From: Planctomycetota bacterium
GTDB lineage: Bacteria; Planctomycetota; SZUA-567
NCBI GenBank assembly: GCA_020860865.1
Contig: JAJBTL010000015.1
Location: 3,833 to 8,865, forward strand
Reading direction: 5' to 3'
Length of the DNA stretch: 5,033 bases
The position numbers were made by a program, and so were the translations under genes. How positions within the stretch are numbered: position 1 is the first letter of the stretch; each line of letters starts with the position of its first letter. Shown here piece by piece: positions 1-5,033 of the stretch. The notes beneath the pieces are model-generated. The model was not told the origin of the DNA and ran no database searches. It saw only the letters and a list, made by a program, of their open reading frames with translations.

Positions 1-1462
1 CGTTCCCCGACACGTCGAGCGCGACAACTTCGCCGGCGGCGGCGCTGCCGATAACGGCGCGTTCCGTCACCTTCATCTGGCCGCTGGTCGGGGACGTGAC
101 CTCGACCATGCCGCTCAGTTGCCGGTAACTGAGCATGAAAATGTCCCGGTCGGCCTGGAAGGTGGCGGGAACATCCCGGTCCGTCAGGTCGACGGTGACG
201 TTGGACGTACTGAGGTCGAGGACGGCGGGGCGGGCGTGGAGGGTGTGGGTGGCGGCGCCGGTGCCGTCCGAAATGAGGATGTCGGCGTTCGAAATGGTGA
301 ACCGCCCGCCCTCCGCCACGACGCTGCCGCCGGTTATTTCCATGCTGCCCCGGGTAACGAGGGTCTTGCCGTCGTAGATGCCCATGAGGATGGTGTCGGC
401 GGTGGCGTCGTTCGTCAATGTTCCGGAGACCGTCATTTTGCCCTGGTAATTGTTCTTGGTGCCGTTGACGATATAGGTGGAACCGAGTTCGATTTCGGTT
501 TCGCCACGGACGATGGTGTCGACGCCGACGGCGTCCTGAAAGTTGACGTTGACGGTGAGGTTCCCGAAGACGTTGAGGGTCCCGGTGGTGGTCTTTCCGG
601 TAAAGCCGCTGTGCTCGTCGAGGATGAGGTTGCCGACATTCAGGGTGCCGTTTGCAATTATCTCCAAGCGGCCCAAGCCGTCGCCGCCGCCGACGGTGAG
701 GTCGGAGTAGTCCCCGGGAGACGGTGACCCGGTGGCGGTGCGGAGGAGGTTCAGTGTGCCGCCGCTAACGGATATGACGGCGCGGTCTCCGCTTTCGGTG
801 GAACCGCCCACGGTCAGGCCGCTTGAAATAATGTTCGCGACGCCGGTGGAGCCGGCGATGGTGCCGTTTATCAGGTCGACGCCGCTCCCAAGGATGGCGG
901 TGCCCTGGTTCAGGGTTATGTTGACGGCGCTGCCATAGCCGAGGGCCTCTCCGGCGGAATCTATCTGCAGTTCGGAACCGTTGCCGACGGTGAAGTTGAC
1001 CCCGCCCGGATTGTTCGTGTTGTCGAAGGTGTTGATGATAAACTTGTTGGTGCCGGTTGATTTGCTGCTCCCAATGCAAATTGACGTCAGTCCGGCACCC
1101 TGCGGAATGAAATTGCCGACAGTCACTTGTACGCCGGTGCCGGTATCGCCGGCCTTGGAGGCGGATTCAACCTTGAGATTTTGGACAGCGCCGCTGGTAG
1201 CGTCGAGACGCGGCAAGGTGACGGCAAAGCCGATACCGCCGCCGCCGATGGTGAACGTCCCGCCTTTCATCGTGACATCGTCTTCAACCGGTTCGAGAGT
1301 CTCACCCGATTTGAGGGTAAAAGAGCCGTTCCCGATCGATGCGGGGAATTCAACCGCCCATGTCCGAGCCGCCAGGAACGTCACCACGGCCGTCATCACC
1401 AGGACGAATCCAAGGCGCCGGCGCAGGCTGTTTTCGTAAGAGAGGCATATCATCGTCTGCAT
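1..1462 (-). CDS. Exported beta-helix-like surface protein (autotransporter/adhesin passenger type), 3' end outside window
   Basis: The frame reads without a stop from an ATG at 1462 (or 1468) to the left edge, giving about 487 residues of an unfinished protein. The N-terminus looks like a Sec signal peptide: RRR at residues 14-16, a hydrophobic stretch LGFVLVMTAVVTFLAA at 17-32, and a likely cleavage after TWA (residue 36). The mature part is rich in Gly, Thr, Asn, Val and Ser. It consists of short strand-turn units such as INGTIAGS, ANGTLNVGN, TTGTLNVFGNLTV and SGTLTND, typical of right-handed beta-helix passengers. Cysteine is almost absent after the signal region. By family knowledge, such proteins are exported and displayed on or released from the outer membrane, often through a C-terminal beta-barrel. 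That barrel, if present, is outside the window, so autotransporter is an inference. A filamentous haemagglutinin-like or other repeat protein is possible. No specific ligand or activity can be assigned. It diverges from the HyuA-like gene. Confidence 0.8.
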   Translation of the reverse strand, partial: MQTMICLSYENSLRRRLGFVLVMTAVVTFLAARTWAVEFPASIGNGSFTLKSGETLEPVEDDVTMKGGTFTIGGGGIGFAVTLPRLDATSGAVQNLKVESASKAGDTGTGVQVTVGNFIPQGAGLTSICIGSSKSTGTNKFIINTFDNTNNPGGVNFTVGNGSELQIDSAGEALGYGSAVNITLNQGTAILGSGVDLINGTIAGSTGVANIISSGLTVGGSTESGDRAVISVSGGTLNLLRTATGSPSPGDYSDLTVGGGDGLGRLEIIANGTLNVGNLILDEHSGFTGKTTTGTLNVFGNLTVNVNFQDAVGVDTIVRGETEIELGSTYIVNGTKNNYQGKMTVSGTLTNDATADTILMGIYDGKTLVTRGSMEITGGSVVAEGGRFTISNADILISDGTGAATHTLHARPAVLDLSTSNVTVDLTDRDVPATFQADRDIFMLSYRQLSGMVEVTSPTSGQMKVTERAVIGSAAAGEVVALDVSGN

Positions 1463-1471
1463 TTCCATTAA

Positions 1472-1476
1472 CTCCC
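1472..1476 (-). promoter_or_regulatory. Shine-Dalgarno site of the surface protein gene
   Basis: The minus strand reads GGGAG here. It lies 9 bases before the ATG at 1462 but only 3 bases before the ATG at 1468, so the inner ATG is the better-spaced start. A third in-frame ATG at 1453 is 18 bases away and too far. The choice changes the protein by two residues (Met-Glu) and does not affect the signal peptide. Confidence 0.5.
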
Positions 1477-1837
1477 GACAGGAGGCGTCGCCGGCGGGTG
1501 ATGCCCGGTTGAGGCCGTGTCTTCATGAACGGATCAAGGTGTTCCAAGCGTTACTTGCCTGATAATGACCCGGACATTCAGAGTTTTTTGAAAATACCAC
1601 CGGATATGATTTCGAACCGGCCGTGGATTGACCAGCCGCTGGCCGAACTTTGTCCCGTCAGTCGTTGCCGCGCAGTACATCACGATCATGACCGCCATTC
1701 TCGAACGAAATTACCAAACGAAGGAACGGCGTTGCTAGATGAGGACGCGGATTCGGGGTATGGTGGAGAATTGCGGCGCTGTTTCATACCGGCGGCGCAA
1801 TGTGGCAGTTCTTTACTGTACGTCACGACGGACACCC

Positions 1838-1844
1838 GGGGAGG
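1838..1844 (+). promoter_or_regulatory. Strong Shine-Dalgarno site of the HyuA-like gene
   Basis: GGGGAGG lies 5 bases before the ATG at 1850. This near-consensus site fixes the start there rather than at the upstream in-frame ATG at 1739. The 1739 start would add 37 residues without family resemblance ahead of the expected N-terminal MSRIGIGIDTGGTYTD. Confidence 0.85.
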
Positions 1845-1849
1845 ACGAC

Positions 1850-3868
1850 ATGTCCCGTATCGGCATCGGCATCGACACCGGCGGCACCTACACGGACGCG
1901 GTGGCCTACGACTTCGACCGGCAGGCCGTCGTCGCCAGCGCCAAGGCCCTCACCACCCGCCGGGATCTCGCCGTCGGCATTATGGAAGCGCTTGACCGCC
2001 TGCCCGGGGGAACGCTGGCCCGTCCCGTCCTCTTTTCCCTCTCCACCACCCTCGCCACCAACGCCTGTGTGGAAAACCGCACCGGCCGGGCCAGATTGGT
2101 GTTTTTCGGCGGCAAGCGGAAAAACATCGACCAATTTGGCCGGGACTACGGCTTGCCCCCGGCGGACGACATCATCCTCGCCGACTCCACGGCGAACTAT
2201 TCCCGGAGCGGCCTCGGCGATGTCGATTGGGACCGGTTCATGCACGGCCTGAACGGCAGCCTCGACCACCTGGACGGCGTCGGCATTGTCGAAATGTATT
2301 CGATGCGGAACGGCGCCGTTATTGAAAAACACGCCCGCGACCTTATCCACCGGCGGTCCGGTCTGCCGGTCGTCTCGGCCCACGAACTCGTCACCGACCT
2401 GAACTGCCTGCAACGCGCCGCCTCGACCCTCGTCAACGCCAGTCTCTTCCCGACCATCCACGCCTTTATCCAGGCGATAAAGCGGAGCCTCCGGGAACGC
2501 GGCCTCGACGCGCCCGTCGTCATTGTCCGTTCCGACGGTTCCCTCATGTCGGAAAGCTTCGCCGAACTCCGTCCGGCCGAGACGCTCCTGTCCGGTCCGG
2601 CCGCCTCCGTTATCGGCGCCTCCGCCCTGGCCGGGGTGACGGACGGCGTTGTCGTCGACATGGGCGGCACCACTTCGGACATCGCCGTCATCCGGAACGG
2701 CCAGCCGCTCCGGGCCGAAAACGGCATCGCCATCGGCCGCTGGAAAACCGGCATTCGCGGCCTCGACATCGACACCGTCGGCCTCGGCGGCGACAGCGCC
2801 GTCCATTACGGCACGGACGGGATGGTTCTGGAAGAGCACCGGGTCGTCCCCCTCTGCATCGCCGCCGCCCGCTATCCGGGTGTGAAAAAACGCCTGGCCG
2901 AACTGTTTGCCGTGCCGTTCCGCCACACCCGGTTCCTCCATGAAGGTTTCATTTTAATGAAGGATATCTCCGGTGACAGCCCCTACACGGACAGGGAAAA
3001 GCGCCTGGCCGAGGCGCTCGCCGGCGGCCCCCTGTTCCGCCGGGACGCCGCCCTCGCCAGCGGCCGCGACGAATACAGTATTGGGGAAGAGCGGCTGGTC
3101 CGGGACGGCGTCATCGCCGTGTTCGGCTTGACCCCGACGGATATCATGCATATCCGGGGAGACTTCAACCGCTACGACGCGGAGGCGTCGCGGCTTGGCG
3201 CCGCTTTTGTCGCGGAGAATCTCGAATGCACCGTGCCGGAACTGGCCGACATGGTCTATCGGGAAGTGACGCGGAAGCTATACCGGGCCATCGTCCTCGC
3301 CCTGTTACGGCACGAAAAAACTCCCGGCCTGCCGGGAGCCGACGACCCAGCCCTTCTCGCCCTTATTGAAAAGTCCTACCAGTCCCGGCGCCGGGGCGGC
3401 GGCGGCTTTGTCGACTTCGCCTTCCGTACCGACCTGCCCCTGGTCGGCATCGGCGCGCCCATCCATGCCTTCCTGGACGGCGTTGCCAAACTTCTCGGCA
3501 CCACGGCCATCGTGCCGGAGCACGCCGCCGTCGCCAACGCCATCGGCGCCATTGTCGGCCATATTCAGGCCGAGGCGGTGGTCAGGGTCAGGCCGGTATA
3601 TATCGGCGACGGCGCCGCCAAATATTCTGTCTATGCCGACGAATCGGTGCGCGACTTCGAAACCGGCCCGGAAGCGGAAGCCTTCGCCCGGGAAGAGGCC
3701 GAGCGCCTCGCGGTCGCGCGCGCCAGTGAGCAAGGCGCCACCGGCGACATTTCCGTCACCGTTCGGGAAGAGGGCCACTCCGCCCATACCGAACGCGGCA
3801 CCCTCCATCTGGAAACGGTCTACAGCGCCCGCGCCGTCGGCGCCGCCGGGTTTACAGCGGTTGTGTAA
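1850..3868 (+). CDS. Hydantoinase/oxoprolinase (HyuA) family protein, stand-alone, 672 aa
   Basis: A complete gene of usual length for the family (about 650-720 residues). ASKHA-fold nucleotide-binding signatures appear in order. GIDTGGTYTD (7-16) is the phosphate-1 loop at the start of the Hydant_A_N domain. LSTTLATNA (64-72) follows, then LSGPAASVIG (247-256). VVDMGGTTSDIAV (268-280) is the phosphate-2 loop of the hydantoinase A domain, followed by GLGGDS (311-316). GIGAPIHAFL (533-542) and PEHAAVANAIGAIVG (556-570) fit the C-terminal nucleotide-contact region. Characterised relatives are ATP-dependent amidohydrolase subunits (N-methylhydantoinase, 5-oxoprolinase) or acetone/acetophenone carboxylase subunits. 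Most of these work with a HyuB subunit, either as a separate partner or fused in the same chain. No HyuB gene lies next to this one: the left neighbour diverges and the right neighbour converges. The substrate is therefore unknown and naming it hyuA or 5-oxoprolinase would overreach. It is probably cytoplasmic, having no signal peptide or membrane segment. Family assignment is secure; function is not. Confidence 0.93.
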   Translation: MSRIGIGIDTGGTYTDAVAYDFDRQAVVASAKALTTRRDLAVGIMEALDRLPGGTLARPVLFSLSTTLATNACVENRTGRARLVFFGGKRKNIDQFGRDYGLPPADDIILADSTANYSRSGLGDVDWDRFMHGLNGSLDHLDGVGIVEMYSMRNGAVIEKHARDLIHRRSGLPVVSAHELVTDLNCLQRAASTLVNASLFPTIHAFIQAIKRSLRERGLDAPVVIVRSDGSLMSESFAELRPAETLLSGPAASVIGASALAGVTDGVVVDMGGTTSDIAVIRNGQPLRAENGIAIGRWKTGIRGLDIDTVGLGGDSAVHYGTDGMVLEEHRVVPLCIAAARYPGVKKRLAELFAVPFRHTRFLHEGFILMKDISGDSPYTDREKRLAEALAGGPLFRRDAALASGRDEYSIGEERLVRDGVIAVFGLTPTDIMHIRGDFNRYDAEASRLGAAFVAENLECTVPELADMVYREVTRKLYRAIVLALLRHEKTPGLPGADDPALLALIEKSYQSRRRGGGGFVDFAFRTDLPLVGIGAPIHAFLDGVAKLLGTTAIVPEHAAVANAIGAIVGHIQAEAVVRVRPVYIGDGAAKYSVYADESVRDFETGPEAEAFAREEAERLAVARASEQGATGDISVTVREEGHSAHTERGTLHLETVYSARAVGAAGFTAVV

Positions 3869-3874
3869 AATGTT

Positions 3875-4915
3875 CTAGCGGCTGACCGCTTCGCCGCTCA
3901 GCGGCGCGACCGGATGCGACCGTTCCCGGCCAAAGTCGAGAGGCGGCACGCGGTCCTGACCTGTTGCCGGCGCGGCGCCGTCCCCATCCGGGACGACTGT
4001 CCGGGCCGGGTGGCGGCCGCTGATGCCGGCCGAACTGACCGGCGTCGGTTCCCGTCGCCGCCGGGCCGATCCGAGGTTCGATATGAAGACGCTCGACAGC
4101 ACGAGGGCGGCGCCGGCATAGCCGGACAGGCTCAACACTTCGCCGAGAACGACAAACCCGAACGAAGCCGAAAACACCGGTTCCAACGCGTAGAGAAGGC
4201 CGGTCCGTTCCGGCGTCGTGTAGCGTTGCGCCACCGGCTGAACGACAAAGCCGTAGGCGCTGCAGACCAGGGCCAGGCCGAGGACGGCTCCCCATTGCCC
4301 GCCGGTGGCCGGCAGTGTCGGCGTTTCGAAGGGAAGGCAGCCAATGAGCCCGAAGGCGGCGGCGAAGCCGAGTTGCCAGACGCCGAGGGCGAGCCCGTCC
4401 ACCCGTTTCGTCGCGTGACCGGCCACCAGGATATGGACGGCGTAACATAAGGCGGATAACACGCAGAGGACGGCCCCGCCGCTTAGTTCCAGTCCGCCGC
4501 CTTCCCCAAGGGTGAGGAGCGCCGTCCCCGCCATCGCCGCCGCCGCCCCGGCCATGACGCCGCCGCGCGGCGCTTTCCGGCTGATCACGGCCTGGAGAAT
4601 CGGCACAAACATCACGGTGGTGCTGGCGAGGAAGCCGGCGGCGGAGGCCGTCGTCGTCCTGAGGCCGTACATGATGAGGGTGAAGAGGAGAAAGACGATA
4701 AAGCCGAGGACGGCGCTGTAAAGGAACGTCTCGCGGTTCAGCGGAACGATATGCCGCCGGAATAACGCCGCCATGACGAGGAAGGCGATGCCGAAGCGGA
4801 GCAGGATGAGGTTGAAAGGCCCCAGCCCGTCCAGGCCGACTTTCATAAAGATGTAGGACATGCCCCAGACCAGGTAAACGCTGGCGATAAGGGCGTCGGC
4901 GCGTTGTTGCGTCAT
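3875..4915 (-). CDS. EamA/DMT-superfamily transporter, 10 membrane helices, 346 aa
   Basis: An inner-membrane protein with two tandem EamA domains (about residues 8-136 and 146-281). Ten hydrophobic segments are visible near 8-25, 33-52, 64-83, 90-111, 117-136, 145-165, 176-193, 207-226, 236-258 and 262-282. Family-typical features include VWGMSYIFMKVG in helix 1, RTTTASAAGFLASTTVMFVPIL (86-107) around helix 4, and ALEPVFSASFGFVVLGE (243-259) in helix 9. By family knowledge, EamA proteins of the drug/metabolite transporter superfamily mostly export small metabolites such as amino acids; the substrate cannot be read from the sequence. After the last helix comes a hydrophilic tail of about 64 residues rich in Arg, Pro, Gly and Ala, making the protein longer than the usual 290-310 residues. 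The start is supported by GGAG 7 bases upstream. The gene converges on the HyuA-like gene with 6 bases between the stop codons, and may follow another minus-strand gene in an operon. Confidence 0.92.
   Translation of the reverse strand: MTQQRADALIASVYLVWGMSYIFMKVGLDGLGPFNLILLRFGIAFLVMAALFRRHIVPLNRETFLYSAVLGFIVFLLFTLIMYGLRTTTASAAGFLASTTVMFVPILQAVISRKAPRGGVMAGAAAAMAGTALLTLGEGGGLELSGGAVLCVLSALCYAVHILVAGHATKRVDGLALGVWQLGFAAAFGLIGCLPFETPTLPATGGQWGAVLGLALVCSAYGFVVQPVAQRYTTPERTGLLYALEPVFSASFGFVVLGEVLSLSGYAGAALVLSSVFISNLGSARRRREPTPVSSAGISGRHPARTVVPDGDGAAPATGQDRVPPLDFGRERSHPVAPLSGEAVSR
3877..3906. terminator. Paired inverted repeats at the convergent gene ends, possible weak bidirectional terminator
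   Basis: Two adjacent inverted repeats occur just after the HyuA-like stop and over the end of the transporter gene. AGCGG-CTGA-CCGCT (3877-3890) has a 5-bp stem and a 4-base loop. CGCCGCT-C-AGCGGCG (3892-3906) has 7-base arms around one base. They could also pair with each other (AGCGGC 3877-3882 with GCCGCT 3893-3898). Reading minus, the first hairpin is followed by AGAACATTTTA, a poor U-tract. Reading plus, there is no T-run. The position suits a terminator, but the missing U-tract and overlap with coding sequence make this uncertain. Confidence 0.3.
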
Positions 4916-4922
4916 TTTCGTG

Positions 4923-4926
4923 CTCC
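4923..4926 (-). promoter_or_regulatory. Shine-Dalgarno site of the EamA transporter gene
   Basis: The minus strand reads GGAG 7 bases before the ATG at 4915, supporting that start. It sits between the ATG and a possible upstream stop codon at 4931-4933, the arrangement expected inside an operon. Confidence 0.6.
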
Positions 4927-4930
4927 GTCG

Positions 4931-5033
4931 TTAAAGCTTTAGGTGGCTGGCGCGGGTTGACGGCTCGGTCCGAACCGCTCCGGCCGGCCGGGACTCCGCC
5001 TCCACGACACTGTATCCATCGCCGCCGCCGCAT
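4931..5033 (-). CDS. Possible 3' end of an unidentified upstream minus-strand gene
   Basis: A minus-strand frame enters from the right edge and ends with TAA at 4931-4933, 15 bases before the transporter ATG. It would encode a C-terminus of 33 residues that begins CGGGDGYSVVEAESRP and ends STRASHLKL. Its mixed acidic/basic composition and mostly G/C third positions are compatible with a real gene, and the short gap suggests co-transcription with the transporter. A second minus frame also ends nearby, with TAA at 4939-4941 and an Ala/Arg/Pro-rich peptide, so the frame is not certain and the stretch could be non-coding. No family is recognisable. Confidence 0.3.
   Translation of the reverse strand, partial: CGGGDGYSVVEAESRPAGAVRTEPSTRASHLKL

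Larger units (their letters stand above)
1469..1849. other. Divergent intergenic region without a recognised gene
   Basis: About 380 bases separate the starts of the surface protein gene (minus) and the HyuA-like gene (plus), so promoters for both must lie here unless they are further upstream. The stretch is visibly less GC-rich than the genes, with an AT-rich patch around 1579-1615. Open frames crossing it in plus orientation lack a ribosome site, run into the HyuA-like gene out of frame or as an N-terminal extension, and have no recognisable protein character. On the minus strand, CATTAT near 1565 resembles a -10 box, but its -35 partner (TTCAAA-like, about 19 bases away) is weak. No convincing sigma-70 or sigma-54 promoter, operator palindrome, riboswitch or RNA gene could be defined by eye. 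A short direct repeat AACGAA occurs at 1704-1709 and 1717-1722. Confidence 0.6.

Noticed and set aside
119..1471. Several plus-strand open frames (for example 119-727, 981-1439, 1127-1471)
   Set aside because: They lie antisense to the continuous minus-strand surface protein frame, which has a signal peptide and coherent beta-strand repeats. Their own translations are low in character and lack ribosome sites, and stops are rare here because the DNA is GC-rich.
1627..1655. TTGACC as a -35 box for the HyuA-like gene
   Set aside because: No acceptable -10 sequence lies 16-18 bases downstream (TTGTCC, TGTCCC or GTCCCG), so it is not supported as a promoter.
1647..1664. CTGGCCGAACTTTGTC as a sigma-54 promoter
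   Set aside because: The GG of the -24 element is present, but the essential GC of the -12 element is replaced by GT.
1739..1849. 37-residue N-terminal extension of the HyuA-like protein
   Set aside because: The GGGGAGG site and the family-typical N-terminus both point to the ATG at 1850; the extension has no good ribosome site and no family resemblance.
1525..1995. Plus-strand open frame of 156 codons over the intergenic region
   Set aside because: No Shine-Dalgarno sequence precedes its ATG, and its 3' third overlaps the HyuA-like gene in another frame, reading as His/Arg-rich low-complexity sequence.
1823..2941. Long minus-strand open frame of 372 codons antisense to the HyuA-like gene
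   Set aside because: It is the complement of a gene with strong conserved motifs, and its Gly/Ala/Asp/Val-rich translation is what antisense of GCC/GGC/GTC-rich coding sequence gives.
3852..5033. Minus-strand open frame of 393 codons overlapping the transporter
   Set aside because: Its translation is Arg/Pro-rich without hydrophobic segments, and it overlaps the transporter frame that shows ten clear membrane helices.

Overview
The window is GC-rich DNA from what is most likely a Gram-negative bacterium. The evidence for this is one secreted, beta-helix-like surface protein with a Sec-type signal peptide, together with strong use of G/C-ending codons in every gene. I cannot name a species. 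Desulfovibrio-like or other anaerobic gut lineages carry similar gene sets, but that is a weak guess.

Layout from left to right. Positions 1 to about 1462 hold the 5' part of a large minus-strand gene. It encodes an exported protein rich in Gly, Thr, Asn and Val, with the look of an autotransporter or adhesin passenger domain; its 3' end lies beyond the left edge. Positions 1469-1849 are a divergent intergenic region of about 380 bases with no convincing gene. Positions 1850-3868 hold a complete plus-strand gene for a 672-residue protein of the hydantoinase A/5-oxoprolinase (HyuA) family, an ASKHA-fold ATP-dependent enzyme subunit. Positions 3875-4915 hold a complete minus-strand gene for a ten-helix EamA/DMT-superfamily exporter with an unusual hydrophilic tail. 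Its stop codon faces that of the HyuA-like gene with only 6 bases between them. Positions 4931-5033 probably contain the 3' end of another minus-strand gene upstream of, and possibly co-transcribed with, the exporter; the frame is not certain.

I see no evidence that these genes form one system. The HyuA-like gene has no HyuB partner on either side here and is transcribed alone, divergent from the surface protein and convergent with the transporter. A joint role, such as the exporter handling a small molecule related to the enzyme, would be speculation. No RNA genes, CRISPR arrays, insertion sequences or attachment sites were recognised. The most notable points are the stand-alone HyuA-like protein with a GLGGDS motif where many relatives read GxGGGS, and the truncated repeat-rich surface protein.
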